DNA of 64,000 nt. Origin: Bimastos eiseni (Eukaryota > Annelida > Clitellata > Crassiclitellata > Lumbricidae). Positions 10,990 through 22,469 of this stretch are shown here, piece by piece. Every line of letters starts with the position of its first letter. Position 1 is the stretch's first letter. The position numbers and the translations under genes were made by a program. The stretch is from assembly GCA_959347315.1 (NCBI GenBank), contig OY365819.1, forward strand, positions 24,507,495-24,571,494. Reading direction: 5' to 3'. The notes beneath the pieces are model-generated. The model had not been told where the DNA came from and made no database searches. It saw only the letters and a list, made by a program, of their open reading frames with translations.

Positions 10990-11920
10990 CTTCAAACCGT
11001 ATTGATCAGCAAGTTATGCCACTGGCAACTCGTACCGATTCAATAATATCTCATATTTACGACAGAATTCTTATTTTGTGATCATATATTTCTACATTAG
11101 CAGACGCTGCAGACGTCAAGACGGCGACGGCTACAAACAAAAATATCTCAAACACAAACTTCTCAAAATTCTTTTATATTTCATTTTCTGATGTTACAGA
11201 ATTTTATATAACAGCGGATTATATGATTTAATGGTGTCTAACCAGATCAACAGCGATTGCTGTGATTTTGACAATCCGGAAATTCGTGATACAGACAGAC
11301 ATATGGGAGCGGATCAGTTGAATTAATGGTGCTTAATTAGATCAAACTTGGACATTGCTAATTGTTAACGTCGAATAGGACACCTTTTCAATGCATATTA
11401 AAATGTCCTTTAAAACCGTCTTCGCCAAACAGTGGTTGAAATAAGTATCACCAGTTGTAGGTATCAAATTCGCAACATCCGAACCAATGTAGGGCCAATC
11501 CAAAGTCAGTGCACAGCAGGAGGGTGACGCCATAGGCCATTGGAATAACAAAATGATAAACTGTGAGGCTTTGTATTTTTCTCGTGAAGGAACTATAATC
11601 TCCGCCTTCAGCGTCTTTTGAATACGAAACAACAGGAATGAATAGACCTGATCACGCATGCGCAATCAACCTGGCTTTCGGTCTTCTGCAATTGGCGTCG
11701 TTTATCATAATCCTGGGATGGACATAGGGCATAATCTGGGGAATGACATTCGTTCATCTATCACGTTAGTATGTTTTAAATAGTGGAGACATAAATTGAA
11801 CGTAAAAATATATTACTCTACAACTATAATTAAATAAACAGTTGGTTCTGTTTGCCAACAAGGAAACAGAGGTTGGTCAGAATTTTTGAAAATCTGAAAG
11901 ACTTCCTCATCAATTTTAGC
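10990..11920. other. No recognisable gene
   Basis: The 107-codon minus-strand frame at 11342-11665 has no motif that I recognise. The stretch could include the 5' UTR of the LINE at 5.1-10.9 kb, which would lie immediately right of 10.9 kb. Confidence 0.4.
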
Positions 11921-11921
11921 T

Positions 11922-12025
11922 TAACGACACTGTGTGATGACATAGATCATAAGCGTCGCCCTCCTTCTTTATCCAGACTTGGGACTGGCCCGGCCAGAGC
12001 GCAAACAGTGGAGAAGTTTAAGAAA
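11922..12025 (+). repeat. Dispersed repeat family A copy (one of the best)
   Basis: The order is CGACACTGTGTGATGA, then GATCAT, then GCGTCGCCCTCC, then CCAGACTTGGGACTGGC, then GCGCAAACAGTGGAGAAG. It is about 90-100 bp and shares this order with the copy at 12557 and, reversed, at 62325. It encodes nothing and shows no tRNA-like promoter that I can identify. Confidence 0.75.
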
Positions 12026-12044
12026 TTTCCACTATGTCTACGCT

Positions 12045-12186
12045 CTTCATATTGTATTGCATTGTATTGTAGCATGTAATGCGCCTCTGACAGGTTTTGA
12101 GAAAAGCGAAGGAGAATGAGAGACTGCCAGCGAACAGATGGAGAAAGAGAGGGACCAATTGAAACAAAAGATCGAGACTGAGCCAC
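12045..12186 (-). pseudogene. CR1/L2-type LINE 3' end
   Basis: Reading leftward, AQSRSFVSIGPSLSPSVRW is followed by LLRFSQNL, matching the LINE ending 'RSFA.VGPSLW..LPPSVR'. The 3' tail is GAGGCGCATTACATGCTACA with ATACAATGCAATACAATA, as in the copies at 14.4 and 46.0 kb. Only about 45 codons remain. Confidence 0.65.
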
Positions 12187-12556
12187 TGCTGTTCTAGTTC
12201 GAGGAGAAGTTCAATCTAGTTCTAGGAATCCCTTGCAGCTAAAGCCATGGCATCCAAATCTGACACTGAATTGACATGCAAATGAATTTTTATTGTGCAC
12301 AGTTTCAGTGAAGAAAAGTCACCAGATGTCTCTCGTTCCTTGCTACGTCCGTCGCCATAGCAGCGTCGATTTCTAGCCGTCTGCTGCCACCTGGGGATTG
12401 GAGGGAGATACACAGATTGAAGATTTCTCTAATATACATAAAACGCACAGAACCTATAACACGATAACCACATAAACAAGAGGACATGAACTGACCCTAA
12501 AAAAGAACCACAGCATATGCGATAGGAAACTGGTCTGATTGGTTGGTTGCTTGTTT

Positions 12557-12662
12557 CTGTCTGACGACACAGTGTGATAACAAAGACCATTGGCGTCGCC
12601 CTCCATTTTTGTCCAGGCTTGATCCTGGCACTGCATGAGTGCTAGCAGTGGAGGAGTTACAG
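12557..12662 (+). repeat. Dispersed repeat family A copy
   Basis: It has ACGACACAGTGTGATAACA, AAGACCATTGGCGTCGCCC, CCAGGCTTGATCCTGGCACT and AGCAGTGGAGGAGTTA in the family order. Confidence 0.75.
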
Positions 12663-12853
12663 GACACTGAAAAGGAACGAGGTTAACAATGCAGTAAATT
12701 CAGGGTCATAAAAAAGGCAGAGGGTCGGAAATCTATACAGAAACTAAAAATTTCAAGACGTAGTCAATACATTATTATTCTTGGTTTGTGCCTTGCATTT
12801 CAAACCACTCGCAGTGGATACAATTTATCGGAGTTTGGAATATGACCAGCCTG

Positions 12854-12856
<3 letters not shown>

Positions 12857-12913
<57 letters not shown>

Positions 12914-12934
12914 GCACGCGCGCGCGCGCGCGCG
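12857..12934. repeat. (CA)n-(CACG)n-(CG)n alternating tract
   Basis: About 52 bp of CA repeats pass into CACG and then about nine CG units. The tract alternates purine and pyrimidine, a known Z-DNA-prone form. GACAGACA repeats follow to about 12980. Confidence 0.95.
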
Positions 12935-13256
12935 TTTGCACACGCACGCACAGAGAGACAGACAGACACACAGACAGACAGAAAAATCATAATGAGAATG
13001 TCAATATGTCTCAGTATTATAAAAATGAAGTTAATATAAAAGATAATAATGAATATTCGTTTATTGATAAACACGGAATGTCACACCGCAAACATATATT
13101 AGTTATATAGTACGAGAGTCTGATTCAATCGAGTTTTAGATAATATTATAATAAATTATTATAATAAAGAGAATTCGTTGGAAGATTCTACACACGAGTT
13201 ATGTATAGGACTCGAGAGATGAAGTTCTTGTCATCTTTAACAGGCAGTCTAAATTT

Positions 13257-13660
13257 ATGTGGCCTAGGTCTCAGATCATAGTGACTTTTAGCGACTGGGA
13301 AATATCGAATTCAGGACATGTGTACTTGTTCCAACCGATCGCAAGAGACCTTCGGTTGTCCGTACCATCGTCTCGGCATCCTCAGATCCTTCCGACAAGT
13401 AGTCTGCTCTCCCTATACGGCAGAGGAATTTCTCAATTCGTGTACGGTCGCTTGTAACCCCACCAGGCGGGGGCGCCGTAGGCCTACATGAGCTTCGCAA
13501 CGTTGTTGCCCTGGATACAACGTGGAGGGCGTGAGTTGGCAGCCCATGGGTCCTGAGCTCTCGCAGGGCAAAAAGCGACCGCAATAGCATATTGTTGACA
13601 CGGACGGTGGCCTTCATGTCGTAATAAACTTCCAACACAAAGATTCTTAAACGCATTAAT
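13257..13660 (-). pseudogene. LINE RT-C-terminal fragment (different family)
   Basis: The minus frame reads LLRSLFALRELRTHGLPTHA, HVVSRATT, then SDRTRIEKFLCRIGRADYL and EDAETMV. Another frame supplies APAWWGY between these, so there are compensating frameshifts. The order 'LR..G......V..AT....L.YA.PAWWG......R.R......R.GY' is the thumb/connection segment of a widespread invertebrate LINE family. No flanking RT motif remains. Confidence 0.6.
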
Positions 13661-13689
13661 ACTAATCAGTTGATTATCTATTAGTTTAT

Positions 13690-13990
13690 TGATTCGTTAC
13701 CCTCCCATCAATCTGGATTTCGAAGGAACCAGTTTACGCAGACCATCTTAGTCCGCAGCTTTTGATTGCTGCCTGATGGCCGAAACCTTTCCTCTTCTTG
13801 CCTTCATGACTTTCTCCTAGACCTAGGAATTATTCTAGACCAAGAACTGAGCTTTTCATTCCATATCAATCCGCTAAGACGTTACTATGAACTTCGCCAG
13901 CTGCACAGAGTTACTCGTTCCCTGTTTCATGACGCTGCTGCTATCTTAGTCCATGATTCTTTACACTGTCACGAGCCTCCAAAAAAAAAC
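13690..13990 (+). pseudogene. CR1/L2-type LINE RT fragment
   Basis: LDLGIILDQELSFSFHIN, then YYELRQLHRVTRSLFHDAAA and LVHDSLH match the segment just after the RT catalytic box in CR1/L2 LINEs ('DLGV.FD..LSF..HI....R...Y.LR.LRRIR..L...A...LV.A.V.SRLDYCN'). Similarity stops at the A-run at 13981. Confidence 0.7.
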
Positions 13991-14179
13991 GTACGGACAG
14001 CGGTTAATTTTCGTATGATGACTTATGCAAATATTGTAATCTCTGCGCCATAATTGACTTAGCGTTCATTTAAACTGGCAAGCGACGGATGACAAGTGAG
14101 AAGGTCATATAAATAATAAAGTTGAAATAGCGAGGGAGGGAGAGCAATAGGATTTTTAGTCACTGCATAAAAATGTTGA

Positions 14180-14312
14180 GTCACAACAAAGGCGATCAGC
14201 GACACCCTCCTAATTTGCCCAAACTTTGGTCTGACGCTACCTGATAACAGGGAACATCATCGTCGCCATCCCCTTAATCAATGCTTGGCACTGGTACTGC
14301 TAGGGTGCCAGT
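14180..14312 (+). repeat. Two degenerate family A copies
   Basis: Copy one (about 14180-14235) has GCGACACCCTCCTAATTTG. Copy two (about 14250-14312) has CATCGTCGCCATCCCCTTAA and GCTTGGCACTGGTACTGC. A further 5' piece with ATAATGTGTAATAATG lies just after. Confidence 0.55.
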
Positions 14313-14339
14313 CAACGTTTGATCGACAGCATAATGTGT

Positions 14340-14519
14340 AATAATGTCAACATCATTGGCTTCAAAGCTTTCCAAATTGGTCTACTGGCAGTCTCTCTCA
14401 TCCTGCTTCGCTTTTCTCAAAACCTATTTCTTCTCGCGGGGACTTGCGCAATGACAGTGCTTTTTAACGGTTCACCCTACTAGAGGCGCTCTATAAATGC
14501 TTGAATACAATACAATAAA
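14340..14519 (+). mobile_element. CR1/L2-type LINE 3' end
   Basis: CTTCGCTTTTCTCAAAACC, TTCTTCTCG, GGGGACTTGCGCAATG, CGGTTCACCCTACTAGAGG, CGCTCTATAAATGC and the (ATACA) tail match, box for box, the copy at 45840-46070 and, reversed, 12045-12186. Confidence 0.7.
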
Positions 14520-14756
14520 ATTGCCATAAAAATTTTTGAAGACACCCTTCAAATGCAATGGCAAACGACAAGTAATTGCTAGCCAAGGCTTTTATGCCTT
14601 ATTATTGAAGGAACATAATTATAAAGTTACAAACACCCACTATAAAAAGTGTCTTAGCAGAGGCTCACAATAATATTGTAATGAGTTTTTAACGACATCT
14701 TGTAGCTGACATTGTCTTTTCCATCGACTATAGGTGGTCTCACCCATATATTGATG

Positions 14757-15390
14757 ATATAATTATATTGATAATAATCATAGCCATAATGTTTATTAGT
14801 CCCAAAAACAGTAGAAGATAAATCAGAGAAAACATAAACATAGTCACAATCGTATTGGGAACAAGGGAACAGAAAACCCTAAAGGGACAAATTGTCCCAC
14901 TAATCGGGCCTGCATGAAAGGCGCGCTGGAGTCAGTAGAGAAGACCCTTTTTATCAATAATTATATTCATTATAAGCGTACATACATTACATGGTATTTT
15001 AAAATAATTTGAATAGGTATGGTAGGATTGAAATGGGCCTATAGTTTGAAATGTCTTTGGGTCCTTGTTTGTGAAATGGTGTGACTTTAACCAATTTGAG
15101 ATTGAGATTAATTATAAGGGATAGTGGCGAGACAATGAGATATAGTATGAGATTAATTAGGCTAAGGTTGAGGTCATCCGGTCCCGAGCTGTTGGTGGTT
15201 TTAAGTGAGTAACTTGTTGACCAGTTCATCAGGGTAAATTGCAAATGAGGCCAGTACAGGTGGGCTAAGGTACCTGTCGATTGTATTAGGTGATAGAGGT
15301 ATCTTATCCACGAGGGTCCTGTGCTATACCAGTGAAAGAATTATTAAATTTGTCTGCCATTTGTGCTTCATTTGTAATTTCAACTCTTAT
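14757..15390 (-). pseudogene. LINE fragment: RT start plus 3' end
   Basis: Reading leftward, EAQMADKFNNSFT (connection region) is followed by SPNTIDRYLSPPVL, then SSGPDDLNLSLINLI and DISNYRPISILP, a clear RT motif (LINE 'PDGL....L......F..G......NYRPISLL'). There is one frameshift near 15240. The 3' end at 14757-14910 has GGGACAATTTGTCCC, then GGGTTTTCTGTTCCC and GGGACTAATAAACATTATGG. The 3' terminus matches 22320-22460. Most of the RT is missing between the two parts. Confidence 0.7.
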
Positions 15391-15574
15391 ACGTCAAGCT
15401 TTTAATAATATGTTCATGAGGTTTGACCTTCAAAATACTTTTGATTACTTTCCATGATAATAATGATGATGATGATGATGATAACATTAATTTATTACGA
15501 TCACAATATTATTATATCACTAATACAAATATTTCTACTAACACATCAACTACTGTTGCAGGTTAACACACATG

Positions 15575-15662
15575 GTATGGTAACGAAGATCATTAGCTTC
15601 GCCCACCTCGTTTTTCCAGGCTTGTGACTGGCACTGGCCGAGTACTTCCAGTGACGACGTTT
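15575..15662 (+). repeat. Dispersed repeat family A copy
   Basis: It contains AACGAAGATCATTAGCTTCG, CCCACCTCG, CCAGGCTTGTGACTGGCACT and AGTACTTCCAGTGACGACG in order. Confidence 0.7.
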
Positions 15663-15879
15663 TCCGAATAAAAATTCTTGTTTGCTGCTCTTACTTATAA
15701 GCCTCTTTACATGCTTAAAAGAGGTGTACACTAATTTTGAACATTCTCCTTAATTTCTTGGCATAAATATCTCATCGTGTCAGTGGCCAGGGAGTAAAAC
15801 TTCCTCCCTCACGTTCACGGAGTAAATGTATCTAACCTGACCCGCTCCTGTTACTTCAACAGAGGCGACAAAGAGCCAT

Positions 15880-16290
15880 CAGACAATCGGTCTCTCCCTC
15901 TATTTTTTATCACCAATATTCATTCGCTTGTCTATTCCAGCCTAGACTACTGTAACTCACTTCTTATGGTCCTCCTGAAACAGCGTATTTTCTTCCGTCA
16001 ATCGGTCTCAATTACCTGAAAGTCCGTGAAAGCCGTTTTGTGAGCAACATTATCTCGTTCATTGTGCTCTGTAACTAATCTTGATCTCTTTTATTCCTAG
16101 GACTGCCTTTGCCCAACACCACGCGTTTGCTTTTGTTGCCCAGCTACCTGAAAGACCTTCCTCCATCATTAAGATCTAAACTAATGACTGAATTCTTTCA
16201 GCTTCTCACTCTTTATGGGATTTATTTCTTCCCTGTTTCGGTGCTGAGAGCGCCTCTGAATAGTTATCTAAAGATACGATGCAATCATTA
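15880..16290 (+). pseudogene. CR1/L2-type LINE C-terminal fragment
   Basis: IHSLVYSSLDYCNSLL ('..SRLDYCNSLL') is followed in other frames by a degraded QSV..YLKVRESR region and DLPPSLRSKLMTEFFQLL, then GCTGAGAGCGCCTCTGAATA and a GATACGATGCAATC tail. Multiple frameshifts and stops are present. Confidence 0.65.
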
Positions 16291-16693
16291 ACTGTTGACA
16301 GCACTTCCAAAATGCGAAGCGAAAAACATCAACACCTGGATGGATGGGTCCAGAGTTTAACGACCGCTTTTGACAAACAATGGCCGTTGCAGTCTACACA
16401 AATTTGCTCTGCATATTAGAGCACTTGCTTATCAACAATTTATCTAGAGTAATGTAAATATACGCTCATTTTTACCGATAAAGACGTGTCTAAATTGAGC
16501 ATTACACTATTCGTTGAATTTAAGTATCTTAGCTCATAATCGCTTATTCGAGATTTCTAAAGCGTCCTAAACGTCATAGGCGCTTAGTCAAAACAAATCG
16601 ATAGACAGGGGCAAGAATTTAGCAAGTCAGACAGACAGACCTCTCTATAAATATGATCAAAGACCGTTGACAATAGTTCAGGTACTGCAACTC

Positions 16694-16765
16694 ACCAAAG
16701 CGACACCCTCCTGCTTCTTCCAAATCTTAACCTGGCACTGCCTGAGTGTGGCAGAGTAGTGACTT
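16694..16765 (+). repeat. Dispersed repeat family A copy (3' two thirds)
   Basis: It contains CAAAGCGACACCCTCCTG and CCTGGCACTGCCTGAGTG. The 5' box has degraded. Confidence 0.6.
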
Positions 16766-17059
16766 ATCACATGATCAAGGCATAGTGTTAGTGTGGCGGA
16801 CAGGCCACAAGACTTGAATGAAGGATTTATTTGTAAATATTCGGCTCGCCATAGCACTAAAATTGACGTATATTGTTTTCAGTGTTGCGCCTTGCAACTT
16901 CGGTATAGGAGAGGAGACCAATCGGCGTTTATAAGTCAGTGCATAGCTTGCAGACATATGAATAGGCTTGAGTATAGCTTGACACACGATGCATTGCTAT
17001 ATATGTGGAGCAGTGGTTCGTACTGCTTCATACGTAGAGTGGTTCTCGAAAGTTTCCCA

Positions 17060-18340
17060 TATAAATACGACCCCTAGTGACAGCCGCTCTAGCGGCTAGG
17101 CCGATGCCGTCTTTCGCTGATCTGGCGGGGTGGGCCCGCTCTGTCGTCGATCGCAAGACGGACGTCCGAGCCCCGAGTGTAGGGGTCAACAGGCTGACAG
17201 AGGAAAGACCGATAGCGAAGAATGCTCACAGGTCTGGGTGCGGTTTGAAAGTGCGTAGAGACCCAATCGTGGGAAATAAATCAATAACAGTTCTGTACGA
17301 GAATACGGGGAAGATGGTGACCCCGTCGGTGACCGTGAGAAATGGAGATCGGGTAAAGCCCCGAGGAACCGAACGTTTATATCGAGAGAGGCCTCAGTGG
17401 CCGTTGAGAAAATATGCGGGAAATCCCAAGCGGAGTCGATCGTAAATAGCGAGACAAATTACGGTGGCCGTTGAGACAACATACGGGCGACCTCGTTGGA
17501 GGAGTTGGATGCAGCAGACCGAGAGAGCTGCTGGTGAAGCCGTTGACAATGCAGGGAGTGAATACGTTCGATAAAAAATGGGGAAGGTGGCCCAATGAAT
17601 GTGTTCGACGAATAACGAGGAAAGGTCCTCACTGGTGCGTTGGATGACTTCACGGAAAGTTTCCATCGGTGCCAAAAACCTCAATAATTGCGGGCGTCTT
17701 CGCAAATTCTTTTCTTTTTCCGGTTTTCCGTAAATATCTATACCTGACTACCTAACGTGGTCATAGTCGCTCCCACCGTTTTCCCGAAATCTGTTCACTT
17801 GCGTGTCTGATCGCTATGTCTTTGCTCGGGGTTTACCCGCGTATCTTTACTTAAGTTACTAAACGTAATATCTGTACTTGCGGTGTCCCCGCAGTATGTC
17901 TTATTGATTGTCTTACGGTCTTTCGGTAAATTTTGTTGTTGGCTACCTATGTCGGTTATAGTTACTCCCAACCGTTTTCTCGAAGTCTATTCACGTTAAT
18001 GTCTAGTTGCATTATCTTGACTCGCGGTTTCCCCGCGAGGCTTCTACTTGCGGGACTAGCCGCAGAATCTTCTTGTAGATCTAACTACATAATCTCTTGT
18101 CGGGGACTTCCTCAAAAGATCTGTCCGTGGTTCGTTCCGGTGTGTAGGAAACAGAGTACAATTGCTTCAGAGAAAGAAGTGATTATCATAATACAGGTCT
18201 GTGTGAAACATGGAGGTAACGTGGTGACATCTCAAGTGCCTGTGAGAGAACTGACTGAAGTGCGAGGTCGGGCTCCCTCGAGCGTAGGCCGGATCGAATA
18301 CGAATCTGTGTGCAGATAGCGAAATTTGTAGACAGAAGAC
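17060..18340. other. CpG-rich block, no gene recognised
   Basis: This block is richer in G+C and CpG than its surroundings. It starts near a TATAAATAC at 17061. The 122-codon plus frame at 17077-17445 is Arg-rich, lacks any known domain and overlaps similar-length minus frames, so composition explains it. Its right half carries a two-copy repeat (17744-18130) and a chain of short hairpins. It could be an untranslated part of an unknown transposon or a non-coding transcript. Neither is shown. Confidence 0.4.
17744..18130. repeat. Imperfect two-copy direct repeat, period about 196 bp
   Basis: CTACCTAACGTGGTCATAGT at 17748 recurs in altered form as CTACCTATGTCGGTTATAGT near 17943, and the shared features CCGTTTTC..GAA.TCT.TTCAC and GTCT follow in both. 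Each copy holds several small GC hairpins, such as CTTGCGGTGTCCCCGCAG and CGCGGTTTCCCCGCG. Confidence 0.65.
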
Positions 18341-19190
18341 CTTCACTCTCAGAGTCCGTAAATATATGCCAGTGTCATTTTTATCGAAGCAGAATATGCC
18401 AGTGTTGGTGGGTAACTGTCAACACAGAGGACGAGTAAGAGAACTTACTTCGTCAATTGTGGTGTATGACAAAATATACGTGTGGGGCCTTTATGCCGTA
18501 CATGGAAATAGATCGAGAGATACGTGTTAAGCAGAAGGCGTCATAGCTGTGTCTAGCATGATATGACGAAGAGCTGTGAGACTGGTAGTGTCGAGGACGA
18601 CAGAGTTTAGAGAGTTGCGAACAGTAATGTCTAGTAGTACAAGACGTTGGATTTAGCAACCGATAATTGTCTAGGCTGATATGACTTGTCTCAAGTACAT
18701 CTGAACCTCGTAACTTCAAAGAACGTTTGATGTCCCTCATTTTGGCAATAGTTTCAGAGTCACAAGATGCTGAATGGTACGACATCAGGTAGACAAGAAG
18801 AAAAGGCTAGTAGCTTGGAAGGTAGACAAGGCGAGAAAGACTCCTGCCGGTATGATAATGAACCCTGTTTTGAGTACGGCCATCCTCAGAACGTTGCCCA
18901 TCCGGCGACCGCGGAATAGTCAGAGTCAGACCTCGTGACTAATTCGAACGGTGCTACCTTTCTTAGAGAAGAGGCCCATCTTTAATCTTACCTGGTGAGA
19001 GTAATCATCCTGGTAGATTTAGAGAGCGACCATTTGGCATTGAGATTTGATAAGGAAGTGACTCGGGCGACTCCAGACGTGTCAGCGAGCTGGAGTCGAC
19101 ACCGTTCGAGCGCTAGGCAGGTGCGCGGACGGCAGAACGCCACATTAGTAGCAGTAATCGCACAACGTTTGGCTTCAATAGTAGTTTTAG
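18340..19190. other. No recognisable gene
   Basis: Short frames on both strands lack motifs, and I see no repeat. Confidence 0.4.
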
Positions 19191-19194
19191 TGTA

Positions 19195-19268
19195 ACGACA
19201 TTGCCCTCCTCCTTTATCCGGGCTTGGGACTGGCACTGCCTTGAGTTCTTGCAACGACGGAGTTATGC
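19195..19268 (+). repeat. Dispersed repeat family A copy
   Basis: AACGACATTGCCCTCCTCC, GGGCTTGGGACTGGCACTGC and GCAACGACGGAGTTAT are in family order. It is one of the closest matches to the central core. Confidence 0.75.
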
Positions 19269-20055
19269 ATACGCTTATAGAAACGAAGTCATTTTCACTA
19301 ATGCTACCAAGTCAGTTTATAGCACTGTCTGCAATTATGTTATAAGCCAATGGTAGAGACACAGCATTCAAAAAGTGAGTTTGGCATCCGACAGATGTCA
19401 TTGAACATCGATGACTAGAATTCCCTTTCACACCTTTATATCGCATAAAATTATGATATCGCTATATAAAACTCGTTTTACCGCATGATGTTAAATTATT
19501 CTGTACTTTTCTGATTTACAAGATGCAACAAATGCTCCTGTAAGCATTTAAATGCGATCACACAGCTATTTGTATTGTATTTTTTGAAAATAGCTCCGTA
19601 AGAAACAGTGGCTGTTCTATGGCGCTCACACTTTGAGGAACTGAACAGTTGAAACGGTTTTACGGAGGGTGCTGAGTGTAGGAAGAGATCTGTGCATGAA
19701 ATCAAATCGCTTTCAATGACTCGCAGTTTCTTCTTATTAATAATGTTGAGTATGTCTATCTAATTTGGTCTTTATGGCTCCCCTACGCTGGCTATTAAGG
19801 CTCTTTTAGATGGCTACTTTGTATCTATACTGTGGCAATATTGGCTGAATTCAATGTCCAAAAAAACTTTTATTGACATGAAGAGGCTTGTATGCGCGAT
19901 CTTATGTGCCTCGAGCTTGTTGGCGTAAACCGAATATTAGTGTCCGGTCGATAGTCCGAAGGTTCGATACTCTTAAGGTTTGTCAGCCAGAAAATTCTAT
20001 ACTCAGACGAAAAGTTAACGACTAAAAGGTTATAATTCACCTATTGCATTTGATA

Positions 20056-20165
20056 AAAAAAGACGTTGGATTAATGAATGACTTTAGAATCTTGATTGAT
20101 AAAAGAGGTTCTTGTTTAAATCGAAGCTGGATTGATGAATAGAATCGTGCTCATACAGAATTAAC
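20056..20165. repeat. 35-bp-unit repeat, about three diverged units
   Basis: GACGTTGGATTAATGAATGA, then TTGATTGATAAAAGAGG and then GAAGCTGGATTGATGAATAG are spaced at roughly 35 bp. The unit core GAAGCTGGATTGAT is shared with arrays at 34.5, 35.3, 37.4, 48.9 and 62.7 kb. Confidence 0.65.
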
Positions 20166-20169
20166 GTCC

Positions 20170-21490
20170 AATTACAGTTAATTTGAAAAGAAGCCTTTAG
20201 CAAATTTATTTTATCAGCAACACAGTTTATGGAAGGCGTTCTAGTGTGGCCGGTAAAATTGCTTAAATGAAATGTGCAATCTGAACATTATTGTGTTTGA
20301 CTAAAGCACTACAACACTCTCAAATGTTTGAATATTGCCTATATAGATTTAACTATTATCGATATAACAACTTAGATCGCTGCACAGTCTGTCTTGTGTG
20401 CACTTGCTTTCTTGTCTTAATTAAATAATTTTAAACAAGTGTGAGAGCTGCCCGCTTATGTCGCCGCGCTTTAGTGTTGTTCCATGCTTTTGTCCTACGC
20501 GCTTTGTCTGGTCACCGTCCAACCCATGTGTCACAGCGTTTAGGTTAGACCTACACACGCACAACAGTTATTTAAGATCACAACAGTTGAGGTATCAGGT
20601 TCGGCAGCTGGCATATCAGGTGGGTCAGTCGTATTTACAGTCGATGTATGACGTAGGCACAAAACCTTTCTCTCCATTCCTTCGAAGAACCTCAGTCCAT
20701 CCATTCCCTTCATCTATGCTTGTGACCATAAACGATTCGCCTGCAACCATAGATATCGCTTCAACGAATGTTGCTACAAAAGAAGTATACAACAATAACC
20801 TTCAAAATATATTTTACAGTACATCAATACATAACATGCATTGATAAAGTTTGAATTTGGGTAGAACACTGTCACAGCTGCAGATCTGAAATTTACTTAC
20901 AGATGAAAACGCGTGAAAATTGCATTAAATCATCTCTTATAGTGTTCACAGATATTATAAATAATTGATCATACATTCCATAGCATGCCATGTTACATGT
21001 TTGATACTGATTTTGTACTTCTATTATAAGATGTCCTATCGTAGAGAACTATTCTACAGAATTTTTGAGATTTTTATGCACTAGCAATTTCGTTTGCTCC
21101 TCTCTGGTGTGCATGTTATTTCCAGCACTAAGTAAGGCGGGATTAAATTGATAAACAAGTGTAATGTAAGAAAGAAAAATGGCTAAGAGGATAACATTCC
21201 AATTACTTCTGCTGCTTGAAGACTGTAAGGATTGCTAAGAATTCGGGATACAAAGCCCATAGGCCTACGCTATGTTTTTTTGCTAATCAAAATTTGTTTT
21301 GCTAAGTGGAAACAGCAGAAGCGTGTATGAACCAATACTCTTAAAACGATTGCTTCAATAACCTTGACTGGACTAGTTTATCCGCTCGAATTTGGCATCC
21401 AAATTAAACACGACTTGCTCTACTGCGTCCTGCTATTTCGACTGATATCTAATTCTAATAATAAACACACGATGAGGAGAAACAGAGATT
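20170..21490. other. No confident gene
   Basis: The 128-codon plus frame at 20458-20844 begins MSPRFSVVPCFCPTRF. It has no known domain, signal peptide or coding-like pattern, so I do not call it a gene. Confidence 0.35.
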
Positions 21491-21504
21491 TAAATATATT
21501 TTTA

Positions 21505-21897
21505 TTGCACATTAGTCGCAGAGGTGTCTAATAAATTGCTTAGCACGTTAGCCACGTTAAAATGTTCAGGTAAGGTAGACATTTTCATCCACATGAAGCA
21601 ATTTAACCGCACAGAAAGCACTTAACTGTTCAAAATTTAATTGTTGTGTGGCGGCTGACCTTCAAAAGGATAAATTGCGGTGCACATTCTTAGTGACACG
21701 GCAACGTTGTCGTCTTTGTATTCTTCGAAGGCGTCTTCTTCTTCAGCACCAGAATTCATTAGATTGCGGCTATTTTCATCATCAGAGTATTTGCTGCGGT
21801 TCACACCGATACAGTTGTTCAACGGAGTCATAAATTCAGAAACACCAATCAGCGGCTTCTCACAATTTAAGCAGGAGATCAAGAACTTGAGTTGCAC
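21505..21897 (-). CDS. Possible 3'-terminal exon of an unrecognised gene
   Basis: The minus frame at 21637-21897 reads LISCLNCEKPLIGVSEF, then an acidic stretch (NSGAEEEDAFEEYKDD) and ends EGQPPHNN. The composition is balanced and not repeat-like, and an AATAAA on the same strand lies about 130 bases past the stop (near 21510). This is what a last exon could look like, but no domain is recognised and the upstream acceptor is not certain. Chance cannot be excluded. Confidence 0.25.
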
Positions 21898-22319
21898 ACT
21901 TTTATTGTCATGGTTCGATGTCTTTTGTTAACTACATTCTTTGAGTAGTAAGTAATGCTATAAAGGTTGCTAAGCTGTAGTCACTGCAGCCATCCTCAGT
22001 GATTTGCTCAGATAAGATTTGCTATATATTCCCACTGTAAATATCAGATCTTGTAAAGTTTAATAAATTAAGTAGACTAAGTAAAATGAACTATATAAAG
22101 GTGCTACATAATGATCCTCCGTCTAAAGCATTATGTGCATTCAGAGTTTATACACTTACAACTTACCTGAATGATGATTGCTAAATAATAGCGTTTATAT
22201 GTACCACTTTCTTTCTTCTCCCTCCTATTATCTACTTAATTAACTAGTTAGGTCCTACTGCTAATTATTTCATGTTGCTATCCTAACCCAGCCGTATGTA
22301 CATAGGCTCTGTTTTTTTT

Positions 22320-22460
22320 AAATGGGCAACCCGAATAGCGGGACAATTTGTCCCTTTTAAAGGGTTTTCTGTTCTCTTGTTCCCATTGTGATTGTGACTG
22401 TTTATGTTTTCTCTGATTTATCCTGTGATTTTTGTCATGGGACCAATAAACATAATCTCT
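22320..22460 (+). mobile_element. LINE 3' end, same family as 14757-14910
   Basis: AATAGCGGGACAATTTGTCC, GGGTTTTCTGTTCTC, TTGTTCCCATTGTGATTG, TTTTCTCTGATTTATCCTG and GGGACCAATAAACATAATC follow the same order as the reversed copy at 14757-14910. No coding sequence is attached. Confidence 0.7.
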
Positions 22461-22469
22461 CTATATAAA

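Noticed and set aside
12781..13110. His/Thr- and Val/Cys-rich frames over the CA tract
   Set aside because: By-products of the CA/CG repeat.
17077..17445. Arg-rich 122-codon frame
   Set aside because: Composition of the CpG-rich block explains it. No domain, and equal-length frames occur on the other strand.
20458..20844. 128-codon plus frame
   Set aside because: No domain, no coding pattern and no splice or polyadenylation support.
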